A stretch of 64,000 nt of DNA from Arenibacter sp. P308M17 (GTDB lineage: Bacteria; Bacteroidota; Bacteroidia; Flavobacteriales; Flavobacteriaceae). Of the stretch, positions 8,326 through 16,033 are shown piece by piece. A model generated the notes under the pieces. It was not told the DNA's origin and did no database searches. It saw nothing but the letters and a program-made list of their open reading frames with translations. Every line of letters begins with the position of its first letter. Positions within the stretch are counted from its first letter, which is position 1. The stretch covers positions 744,001-808,000 of the forward strand of contig NZ_QVON01000002.1 of assembly GCF_003426735.1 (NCBI RefSeq), written 5' to 3'. Position numbers and translations under genes: made by a program.

Positions 8326-9461
8326 TATACGCTACTATGTATGTAAGTTCCTGCACTGGGTTGCACCCCAAAGGCCTCCAAATCAATATTGAAAGCTTCC
8401 TTATATGCCTTAGTGGCTTCCTCTACAAAGGCCTCCACCTTATCCTTATGCACAATGTTCAAAACACAGCCTCCAAATCCACCACCGGTCTGTCTTGCCC
8501 CCAATACGGCATCAAATTGTTTGGAAAAATCAACCAAAAAATCGGATTCCGGACAACTTACCTCGTATAATGTACTGATCCCTTCATGTGCCTCGTAGAG
8601 CAGGGTTCCCAAAAGTTTAATATCATTGGCCTTTAAGGCATTTGCCGCTTTCAGCACCCTCTCATTTTCACTAACAATAAAACTGCTCCTTTTAAAAAGT
8701 GTGGTGTCCATTGTATTCTTAAACTCCTCTATCATGATAGCCGTTACATCCCTTAACGACCGTACTTCCGGATATTTTCCCCGAATAATGTCCACAGCTT
8801 CACCACATTCCCGCCGCCTGGTATTATACTCACTGGAGGCTAGGTTATGGGACACTTTTGTATTCAGCATTATCATTTTGTAGGGTTCCATTTGGATCGG
8901 GATCTGCTGATGCTCCAGGGACTTGCAATCCAATAAAATAACATGTCCCTTTTCGCTCATTACCGAAGCAAATTGGTCCATGATTCCACATTGGGTACCT
9001 ACAAAAGTATGCTCTGCCTTTTGCGATAGATGCACTATATCCATTTTGGAAAGCCCCAGATCAAATAATTCATTGAGTCCAAAGGCCAAACCACATTCCA
9101 AGGCAGCGGATGAACTGAGACCCGAACCCATTGGTAATTTACTATCAATGGTACAATCGAACCCCCTTAACCTATCCGTTCTCAGCAAAATTTCATTGAT
9201 AACGCCCAGAATATAATTTTCCCATTCCACCCCGCTCCTGGCAATTTTATCCAATTGTAGGGTGAAGCCGGTATTGTAACCCAAACTATACAGTCTGCAC
9301 TCCTTATCGGAATGGTTTCGTTTGAATTTAAAGGTGATTTTCTTCCCTATGGCCGTAGGCAATACATAGCCCAGGTTATAATCCGTATGTTCCCCTATCA
9401 AATTGATCCTTCCGGGGGATTCAATAACTAGTTCTGGGGAGAAATTGTCGGGAAACGGCAT
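8325..9461 (-). CDS. galK: Galactokinase
   Basis: A 378-residue GHMP kinase that phosphorylates galactose at C1. Motifs in order are the signature SPGRINLIGEHTDYN near residue 14, the ATP-binding PMGSGLSSSAALE near 130, and GARQTGGGFGGC near 335. It is the first gene of galKT; galM and galE are not in the window. A TATATTTG promoter box and a 43-bp palindrome stand directly upstream, so transcription is probably controlled by a sugar-responsive regulator that is not encoded nearby. Confidence 0.97.
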   Translation of the reverse strand: MPFPDNFSPELVIESPGRINLIGEHTDYNLGYVLPTAIGKKITFKFKRNHSDKECRLYSLGYNTGFTLQLDKIARSGVEWENYILGVINEILLRTDRLRGFDCTIDSKLPMGSGLSSSAALECGLAFGLNELFDLGLSKMDIVHLSQKAEHTFVGTQCGIMDQFASVMSEKGHVILLDCKSLEHQQIPIQMEPYKMIMLNTKVSHNLASSEYNTRRRECGEAVDIIRGKYPEVRSLRDVTAIMIEEFKNTMDTTLFKRSSFIVSENERVLKAANALKANDIKLLGTLLYEAHEGISTLYEVSCPESDFLVDFSKQFDAVLGARQTGGGFGGCVLNIVHKDKVEAFVEEATKAYKEAFNIDLEAFGVQPSAGTYIHSSV

Positions 9462-9482
9462 ATACTTTCAGTGTTTAGACCA

Positions 9483-9534
9483 CAAATATAGAAAATATAT
9501 TTTAAATGTAAATTTTACGTTTAAAATATATTTT
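9483..9534 (-). promoter_or_regulatory. galK promoter with 43-bp palindromic operator
   Basis: The minus strand carries TATATTTG at 9490-9483, an exact TAnnTTTG match, 22 bp before the galK ATG. Directly upstream, 9492-9534 form a palindrome with 21-nt arms around T9513 and one mismatch (9507/9519). It contains only A and T apart from GTAAA/TTTAC and one extra CG, so it is not a terminator. It covers the -33 region, which suggests an operator. Confidence 0.6.
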
Positions 9535-9665
9535 ATTATACCATAGACTTTCAGACCAAGCCAAAAAAAATCCCCTTGGCATGGCCTAGAGGACTAAAAC
9601 TTAAGGTGAATTCGATTACTGTTTAAATGCTTAATGCAAGATAATTAATTGCCAATAAAATGATT

Positions 9666-9745
9666 GTCATTTCAACAGAGTGAGGAACGAACGACGAGAA
9701 ATCCCATTGTTGTGGGATTCCTTCTCGTACCTCGTTCGGAATGAC
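9666..9745. repeat. REP/MITE-like hairpin (GTCAT...ATGAC)
   Basis: An 80-bp imperfect inverted repeat. The outer arms are GTCATTTC/GGAATGAC and an inner stem is GAGAAATCCCA/TGGGATTCCTTCTC. Related hairpins occur at 12194-12287 and 53447-53514. Confidence 0.6.
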
Positions 9746-9833
9746 GGATGTTTTATGGTATTATTATATAACTATCTGAAAAACAGTATTTTTAAAATCG
9801 AACTCAGGATAATTTTAAAAAAAACAGAAAATA

Positions 9834-10973
9834 CTATTTATTCCCTGCTAGCATATCTACGGTGGCCACTGTCCTAAAACCCAGGTGCTCCAAGGAAGAA
9901 TCCAAGCTGGAGGCCATCCTGGAAGAAATCCTATAGCTGGCACAATAGGAAGCATTACATAGAAAGGACCCTCCCCTCATTACCTTCTCCTTGGCATAGG
10001 GCATACTGGGGTTATAGGCCGTGGCTGCGCCTTGGGGGTTGACCACCGGACCATTCAAGGCACCCAATTCCTTATAATAATTGGTATTGTACCAATCACT
10101 GGTCCATTCCCAAACATTACCGGCCATATCGTAAAGGCCAAAATCGTTGGGAGGGTAGGATTTAACTTTGGCGCGCTGTTCAAAACCATCGGCTTTGGTA
10201 TTGGTTACCGGAAATTCCCCTTCCCAGGTATTGGCCATTTGGGACAAATTGGAATCGTCATCGCCCCAGAAATAGATACTTTCGGTTTTATTGCCCCTGG
10301 CAGCCCTTTCCCACTCCGCCTCCGTAGGCAACCTTCTACCTGCCCATTCACAATAGGCCAGGGCATCCTCATAGGCCACCTGTACTACAGGCTCATTATC
10401 CTTACCCTCAATAGAACTTCCAGGTCCATTGGGGTGTTTCCAATTGGCCCCAATGGTCCAGTTCCACCATTGTGAAAAGTCGTATAGATTGGGTACGGAG
10501 CTCTTGGTTTTCTTAAAGGTCAGAGAACCTGGTTGTAAAATGGAATCATGGGGCTTGGGAGTACCCTCAGGAACCTGGGTCTTCATTTCCTCCCAATCTA
10601 TGGCCCGCTCGGCTACGGTAACGTAGCCCGTTTCCTTGACAAATTGTGCAAATTGGGCATTGGTCACCTCTGTTTCATCCATAAAAAAACCATCTAGCTT
10701 CACCTTATGGGCAGGCTTTTCATGTTCCATCGCCATTTTATCCCCTTTTACGGCTCCTTGTGTAAATTCACCTCCGGGTATCCATACCATGCCATCCGGG
10801 GCATTTACATTTTCGGGCTGTTCTATCAAAATAGAGGTAGTATCTGCGGTAGATTCCGAAACCTCCGATATAGGGGAATTATTTTCTTCCTTTTGGGCCG
10901 ACTTACTTTCTTCCTTGCATTGAACCATCAAAACCAATAGAAAAAGGGCAGTTAAAACATTATTTTTTTGCAT
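9834..10973 (-). CDS. Formylglycine-generating enzyme, lipoprotein (SUMF1-type)
   Basis: A 379-residue lipoprotein (lipobox ending at C19, LMVQC). The FGE-sulfatase domain spans about residues 60-372 and begins MVWIPGGEF. The C-terminal RGGSFLCNASYC carries both active-site cysteines (C339 and C344, spacing C-x4-C as in aerobic copper FGEs), followed by YRISSRMASSLDSS and LGFRTV. Both cysteines are present, so it can be a real sulfatase-activating oxidase rather than a non-catalytic paralogue. It would convert the Cys of a sulfatase CxPxR motif to formylglycine on the outer side of the inner membrane. The CAPAR sulfatase 1.6 kb away is the likely substrate. Confidence 0.88.
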   Translation of the reverse strand: MQKNNVLTALFLLVLMVQCKEESKSAQKEENNSPISEVSESTADTTSILIEQPENVNAPDGMVWIPGGEFTQGAVKGDKMAMEHEKPAHKVKLDGFFMDETEVTNAQFAQFVKETGYVTVAERAIDWEEMKTQVPEGTPKPHDSILQPGSLTFKKTKSSVPNLYDFSQWWNWTIGANWKHPNGPGSSIEGKDNEPVVQVAYEDALAYCEWAGRRLPTEAEWERAARGNKTESIYFWGDDDSNLSQMANTWEGEFPVTNTKADGFEQRAKVKSYPPNDFGLYDMAGNVWEWTSDWYNTNYYKELGALNGPVVNPQGAATAYNPSMPYAKEKVMRGGSFLCNASYCASYRISSRMASSLDSSLEHLGFRTVATVDMLAGNK

Positions 10974-11017
10974 TCCAAAATTTTTAATCCTTACAAATGT
11001 AAAGAACGAAAGTGATT

Positions 11018-11998
11018 CTAGTCTACTTGCGGAATAAATTTCATGTCATAAGATGTTGAAGCTACCTTCATTATGGCATTATATATATATTCGCAAACCT
11101 GTTTTTGACCTTCAAAGTTAATCAGTTCTACCGTATCCTCGGGCGTATGGTATTGTAGATGGCCCCCGGTATGGATTCCAAGTACGGAAATATTCTTTTT
11201 ATAAAAGGAAACATGATCCGAACCTCCAACAGACCCTGCATGTACTACTGGCGACAAGCCCAATGGGGGTCCCAATTCCTTCATTAATTCTACCCCGTCC
11301 GGAAAGGTTCCGGCTCCGCCCATATAAACCTGCTTGGCATCGTTCAACCGTCCCACCATATCCATATTGATCATTAACTTAATCTGTGATAAGGGAACTA
11401 CAGGGTGGTCCGTAAAATATGCACTCCCCAAAAGGCCCTGTTCCTCTGCCCCAAAGGCGACCAGCAAAACACTTCTTTTTAGGGTCGGCCTATGGGCCAT
11501 TAATTTCTCCCCTATTTCCAGTAGTGCCGAAGTACCACTTGCGTTATCGTCCGCGCCATGGTGTATCCCCATTTTATCCGATTTTGAAGACGGTCCGCCC
11601 CCCATTCCCAAATGATCGTAATGGGCCCCCAACACAATATATTCGTTCTTTAATACGGGGTCGTTACCCTCTATATAGCCTATGACATTCCAAGTTTTAA
11701 CCGCCTTTTTTGGCCTTTCCCCTTTCTTTACACGTAATTGCGCCACAAAAGGCTGCCTATAGGATGGTAAAAAGGGAGGTATACCCGATTTATTAAATTC
11801 CTTTTTTAAATACTTGACGACTCTTTTATTGGCTTTCCCTCCTGGATAACGACCAGAATTTTTATCGGAGGTCAAGAACGAAATATGATCTTTTAATTCC
11901 TTTTCCGTAATTTCTTCTTGGGCCATTGAAAAATTCACCCATAATGCAACAGTAAGCAAGGTGATGTAAAATCCCCTTGTGTAAAAATCTTTGAACAT
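11018..11998 (-). CDS. M28-family metallopeptidase (exported)
   Basis: A 326-residue protein with an N-terminal signal peptide (to about residue 26, SMAQ). Zinc ligands of the M28 aminopeptidase family are visible: H126 (GAHYDHLG), D150/D151 (GADDNASGT), the catalytic Glu and ligand in FGAEEQG (185/186), D213 (NMDMVGR) and a C-terminal His (H284, QYHTPEDT). It should release N-terminal amino acids from peptides in the periplasm or outside the cell. It sits between FGE and sulfatase on the same strand, 44 bp from FGE, but has no obvious part in glycan breakdown; it could process glycopeptides. Confidence 0.9.
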   Translation of the reverse strand: MFKDFYTRGFYITLLTVALWVNFSMAQEEITEKELKDHISFLTSDKNSGRYPGGKANKRVVKYLKKEFNKSGIPPFLPSYRQPFVAQLRVKKGERPKKAVKTWNVIGYIEGNDPVLKNEYIVLGAHYDHLGMGGGPSSKSDKMGIHHGADDNASGTSALLEIGEKLMAHRPTLKRSVLLVAFGAEEQGLLGSAYFTDHPVVPLSQIKLMINMDMVGRLNDAKQVYMGGAGTFPDGVELMKELGPPLGLSPVVHAGSVGGSDHVSFYKKNISVLGIHTGGHLQYHTPEDTVELINFEGQKQVCEYIYNAIMKVASTSYDMKFIPQVD

Positions 11999-12120
11999 AA
12001 AGCACCATATTATTTAAGCCGGTAAAAGTACCATTATTTCACTTTCCAAAAAAATCGACTCCAATTTATGCTCGTGTTGATGCATTGCAGTTATGATTGA
12101 AGATTGCAATAGCCGGTAGC

Positions 12121-12148
12121 CAGTAGGCAGTAGGCAGTAGGCAGTAGC
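12121..12148. repeat. 7-bp tandem repeat
   Basis: About four consecutive GCAGTAG units in the gap between the peptidase and sulfatase genes. Confidence 0.6.
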
Positions 12149-12166
12149 CAAATTAACTCATTTCCT

Positions 12167-12328
12167 TGAGTACACGACAAAAACTAATTTTTTGTCACTG
12201 CGAGGACATAGAGTTTGGAAGTATGCTGTTTAGCAACTTTCATTTTGCAGATGGCTTCGTCTTTCGTTCCTCATTCCTCGCCATGACGTATTTTTTTTAT
12301 GCTCCAATCAGTCTTGGTCATGTACTAA
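12167..12328. repeat. MITE-like element containing a nested hairpin
   Basis: The ends GAGTACACGACAAAAA and TTGGTCATGTACTAAAC are imperfect inverted copies and resemble the ends of the 3230-3403 element. Inside lies a GTCACTGCGAGG...CCTCGCCATGAC hairpin (12194-12287) of the type at 53447. This looks like one repeat inserted into another. Confidence 0.4.
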
Positions 12329-12339
12329 ACCCATTTCCA

Positions 12340-12555
12340 AATTAACTCATTTCCTAATTATCAAATTAACCCATTGGTTCATTGGTTCATTGGTTCATTG
12401 GTACATTGGTACATTGGTACATTTCCCCATTGACCACAATTAACCCATTTTCAAATCATCAAATCATCAAATTGATTTATTGGTACATTGTTACATTTCC
12501 CCATTGAACAATTAACCCATTTCCAAATCATCAAATCATCGAAATATCAAATCAA
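12340..12555. repeat. Tandem CATTGGTT/CATTGGTA array downstream of sulfatase gene
   Basis: Six consecutive 8-bp units (CATTGGTT three times, CATTGGTA three times) occupy 12372-12419. They are embedded in looser AAATCATCAAAT and AATTAACCCATTT repeats. A closely related array lies on the other side of the sulfatase gene at 14211-14465. No reading frame or CRISPR-like spacing. Confidence 0.75.
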
Positions 12556-12559
12556 ATTA

Positions 12560-14107
12560 CTACTTTAAATTAGGGATTTTAAACTTTTCAATGCTAGGTT
12601 CCGTGTGCTGGCTTTCCAATATTTTGGCGGCTTTTTCCAATATTTCCGGATGTTGATCCGCTACATTGGTGGTTTCTCTTATATCTGTTTTTAAGTTGTA
12701 GAGTTCCAAGGTAGGTTCATTTTTTTCGTCCTTCAGATGGGTTTTTACCATTTTCCAATCGCCCATTCTAATGGCCAATTGCCCCCCATATTCGGGGAAT
12801 TCCCAATATAGAAAATCGTGTTCCTTTTGATCTTCCTGCGAAAACAGGGTAGGCAAAAAACTAAGTCCATCCGTATAGCTTGGTTTTTCATAGCCCGCCA
12901 CATCGGCCAGCGTGGCCATAACGTCATAATGTACGGAGATATGATCGGTTTTGCTGGCCGCTTTTATCTTTCCCGGCCAAGTGGCGATCATTGGTACCCT
13001 GATCCCTCCTTCATAAACAAAGCCTTTTCCCCTACCATACTCACTTCTAAAAGGTTTTGCGCTATCAAACCAAGGCGAATCGGTTCCACCGTTAAATGAA
13101 GGGCCATTATCCGAGGTAAATATAATCAGGGTATTGTCATAGAGTCCGTCCGCCTTCAATTTGTCCACCAGTTTCCCAATATTTTCATCCAAATAAGAAA
13201 CCATGGCTGCGTAACCCGCCCGTGGGTTTGGATGCGGAAAATAACCTCTTTCCCCTAAGTAGGGTACTTCTTCCCCAAATTTGTTCTTATAATGATCCAC
13301 CCATCTTTGGGGCGCTTGTATGGCCGCATGCGGTATGGGGGTTGCCCAGTATATAAAAAATGGGCCTTTCTTGTTTCTATCTACAAAACCTGTAAGTTCA
13401 TTGAACATAAGGTCCGGTGCATATTCGTTCAAGGTATAGGAAGCATAACTTTGGGGGTCGTTAATATCCGCTCCTTGGGCCAATTTGGTGTTTGGGGCAA
13501 TGGTATCGTTATTCAAATGAACCCTATTTTCATTTTTGTACAAATGCAAAGGATAATAGGTATGTGCCTGTCGCTGGCAATTATATCCGAAAAAGTAATC
13601 GAATCCCATTGTGGTGGGAATGGAATGGGTGTGGGGCGCACCCAGGCCCCATTTTCCGAACATGGCCGTGCTATAGCCCACCTCCTTTAATTTTTTGGCA
13701 ATGGTAATGGTACTGTCGGGCATGGGCCTTTGTCCCTCCAATACGGAATCTTTGGCCATGGCCCTGTAATTCCATACTTCCCCTCGCTCTCCCCATTCCT
13801 CATTCCCACGAATATGCGCATGACCGGAATGCGTACCTGTTAACAACATATAACGTGCAGGGGCACAGACCGGGGCACTGGTATAGTGTTGGGTAAACAA
13901 CATACCTTCTTTGGCCAGGGCGTCAATATTGGGTGTTTCAATTTTTTCCTGTCCATAGGCCCCTATTTCCGCATATCCCAGATCATCCGCCAAAATGTAG
14001 ATAATATTTGGCCTTAGGGGCCGATCCAACTTTAGCGTTTTGGTTTTTTCCTCCTTACAGGAAATCAGGCTACTTGCTATTAAGGTCAAGGCAATTAATT
14101 TCTTCAT
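12560..14107 (-). CDS. Cys-type sulfatase, lipoprotein (S1 family)
   Basis: A 515-residue lipoprotein (lipobox ends at C17, SLISC). The N-terminal metal site is seen in NIIYILADDLGY (D41, D42). The sulfatase signature CAPAR (C81-R85) followed by YMLLTGTHSGHAHIRGN shows that formylglycine would be formed from cysteine. Later motifs are FGKWGLG and TSDNGPSFNGG. It hydrolyses sulfate esters, presumably on a polysaccharide outside the inner membrane; the sugar cannot be told from sequence. Activation would be by the FGE lipoprotein at 9834. The gene is bracketed by very similar tandem-repeat arrays. Confidence 0.93.
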   Translation of the reverse strand: MKKLIALTLIASSLISCKEEKTKTLKLDRPLRPNIIYILADDLGYAEIGAYGQEKIETPNIDALAKEGMLFTQHYTSAPVCAPARYMLLTGTHSGHAHIRGNEEWGERGEVWNYRAMAKDSVLEGQRPMPDSTITIAKKLKEVGYSTAMFGKWGLGAPHTHSIPTTMGFDYFFGYNCQRQAHTYYPLHLYKNENRVHLNNDTIAPNTKLAQGADINDPQSYASYTLNEYAPDLMFNELTGFVDRNKKGPFFIYWATPIPHAAIQAPQRWVDHYKNKFGEEVPYLGERGYFPHPNPRAGYAAMVSYLDENIGKLVDKLKADGLYDNTLIIFTSDNGPSFNGGTDSPWFDSAKPFRSEYGRGKGFVYEGGIRVPMIATWPGKIKAASKTDHISVHYDVMATLADVAGYEKPSYTDGLSFLPTLFSQEDQKEHDFLYWEFPEYGGQLAIRMGDWKMVKTHLKDEKNEPTLELYNLKTDIRETTNVADQHPEILEKAAKILESQHTEPSIEKFKIPNLK

Positions 14108-14210
14108 TGTTTCTGGTTTCTTATCTGTGGTTTCTTGTTTCTGATTCTGATTTGTTTCTAATTTCTAGTTATGGTTTTGGCTCATAGCCCATGGCTCATG
14201 GCTTATGGTT

Positions 14211-14465
14211 TCCTAAATTAACAAATTTCCAAATTATCAAATTAACACATTGGTACATTGGTACATTGATATATTTCCAAATTAACCCATTTCCAAATCA
14301 TCAAATTAATACATTGGTACATTGGTACATTGGTTCATTGGTACATTGATATATTTCCAAATTAACCCATTTCCAAATTATCAAATTAACACATTGGTAC
14401 ATTGGTACATTGGTACATTGATATATTTCCAAATTAACCCATTCCCAAATTATCAAATTAACAAT
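14211..14465. repeat. Higher-order tandem repeat upstream of sulfatase gene
   Basis: About three copies of a unit of roughly 80 bp. Each copy consists of ACATTGGTACATTGG-type 8-bp repeats followed by ATTGATATATTTCCAAATTA, ACCCATTTCC and AAATTATCAAATTAA. The copies differ in the number of 8-bp units. It fills the gap between the DUF3472 and sulfatase genes and matches the downstream array at 12340-12555. Confidence 0.75.
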
Positions 14466-14467
14466 AG

Positions 14468-15826
14468 TTATTGCACGGGTTTCTCCAACAAAGAAAAATC
14501 GATTGTAGGGGCCACCCCGTTGGCAGCCCTTTCATGAAAGGTATCCATGGTGGTCCTTTCGTTAAAAAAACCGCAATTCTTCATAAAAAATTTGTTTCCG
14601 ACTGCCCCTCCGGCGTAATCTTCCCTAGAACCTTTCCTGGCGGTAGCGTCTGCAGTGAACTTTGCCTCTGTAAGTTCGTGCCACTCCCCTGCAGTATCCA
14701 TTATCCATTGGTTGGTATATTCTCCCATTCTTGAAATATGGCCTACTTCTGTCCTAAAATTTTCCAGAAAGGAATGTGGCCTTTTTAAATAGGTGGAAGT
14801 ATGCGGTCTTCTAAAACTGGCTATTAAGTTCCATTTTTCAGTTTCCACCTCATAGAAATAGGCGGTATAGTCCGTAGAGTTATTTACTGATGGCTCCCCC
14901 TTTAATAAAAACTTATAGGTATTGCCCGCCTTCCAATTGAATACTTTATAACTTTGTCCGCCAGAGCCTTCGTTGCCAAATTCACCTGTGGTTACCCCTT
15001 CCCCTTTGCCAAGCAAAATTATTCGATATTCTTCAGGAATACTTTTGGGGTCCTGGGTTTCGAACGGACTCCATACGGAAAAGAGGATCCTCCTTTCGGT
15101 TTCAGAATTTACCTGCATACCAAAATAGCCCTCCCCAAAGCCGTTGGCCATATAATAGGATCCTATAACATCCTCATTTTTAGGAACCGTTATTTCATTA
15201 TAAAACCATAATATATCCTTATTTTCCGGAGCGGTGTAGCTTAAATGTACGGATGGCCCCCTTCTGCCCCAATAAAAATCCTCCTTTACGTAAGTAAGTT
15301 TACCATTGGCAGCCTGCCCTCCTATAAGTACTTCATTGACATCCGCAAAATTGGTTGCATTTTTTTCAAGCCCCTCCAGTTCAACAAAGTGATAACCGGG
15401 TGTTGTAATCTCAAAGACACCTACATCCACCTTTTCAAAATCATGATTGGAAACTTGGATCTCTTTTGTGGTCCCGTTCAGGGAAACCCTGATTTTGGAA
15501 GTACCATCGCTCACCTTAAGGTTTAGCCCTACATTTAATTGACCCGTTTGATCGGTCTTAAAATAAGTTCTAATAATAGAACCCGGATCATTCCAATTTC
15601 TTATTCCCTTGTCGGAAATTAGATGACGATTATCCTTTACTTCATTCACCGCCCAACTGTTGCCCCCTGGTTGTATACTGTCCGTAAAGCTCAATCTTTC
15701 CATGGAAATATCTTCCGCATTATCCTGCTTGGACAAGGTTGTACAGGAACCTGCCATAAGCAAAAGGCCCAATCCTATATGATGTATACTCCTTTTGCCA
15801 ACTAACATTGTATTTTTAGTAGTCAT
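14468..15826 (-). CDS. DUF5077/DUF3472 lipoprotein
   Basis: About 452 residues from ATG 15826 (an upstream in-frame ATG at 15865 adds 13 residues). The signal sequence ends in a lipobox (LLMAGSC). The first third (SWAVNEVKDNRHLISD..., with FKTDQTGQLNVGLNLKVSDG) resembles the carbohydrate-binding-like DUF5077 domain. The remainder (ILWFYNEITVPKNEDVIGSYYMANGFGEGYFGMQV...) resembles DUF3472. Proteins with this pair are common in polysaccharide-utilisation loci, but their activity has not been established to my knowledge. It lies upstream of the sulfatase on the same strand and behind the hybrid regulator, so it is probably part of the same glycan locus. Confidence 0.8.
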   Translation of the reverse strand: MTTKNTMLVGKRSIHHIGLGLLLMAGSCTTLSKQDNAEDISMERLSFTDSIQPGGNSWAVNEVKDNRHLISDKGIRNWNDPGSIIRTYFKTDQTGQLNVGLNLKVSDGTSKIRVSLNGTTKEIQVSNHDFEKVDVGVFEITTPGYHFVELEGLEKNATNFADVNEVLIGGQAANGKLTYVKEDFYWGRRGPSVHLSYTAPENKDILWFYNEITVPKNEDVIGSYYMANGFGEGYFGMQVNSETERRILFSVWSPFETQDPKSIPEEYRIILLGKGEGVTTGEFGNEGSGGQSYKVFNWKAGNTYKFLLKGEPSVNNSTDYTAYFYEVETEKWNLIASFRRPHTSTYLKRPHSFLENFRTEVGHISRMGEYTNQWIMDTAGEWHELTEAKFTADATARKGSREDYAGGAVGNKFFMKNCGFFNERTTMDTFHERAANGVAPTIDFSLLEKPVQ

Positions 15827-15988
15827 TTTAAAAAATCTGGATTTCAAATAGGTTATTGCCATCATTGTAATTGTTAGCGTTATTATTCAAATATTTTGCA
15901 CTATGCAGTTTAATCCCATTAAATGGGTGTAATTCCTCGATGTTCTTCATCGAAATGGGTAAAGTTTTGTTCATTTGAATACCTCGAG

Positions 15989-16012
15989 GGCCTGCCTTTG
16001 TCGGCAGACAGG
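15989..16012. repeat. Dispersed repeat, inverted copy of 837-860
   Basis: Exact 24-nt reverse complement of 837-860 with partly conserved flanks, just downstream of the hybrid regulator stop codon. Confidence 0.75.
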
Positions 16013-16033
16013 ATTTCCCAGAGGTAGTTGATT

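Noticed and set aside
9662-9670. TGATTGTCA resembling a regulator site
   Set aside because: It is the outer arm of a REP-like hairpin and has the wrong spacing.
14211-14465. CRISPR-like array
   Set aside because: Units are contiguous and differ in internal 8-bp copy number; there are no unique spacers and no cas genes. The same applies to 46700-46842.
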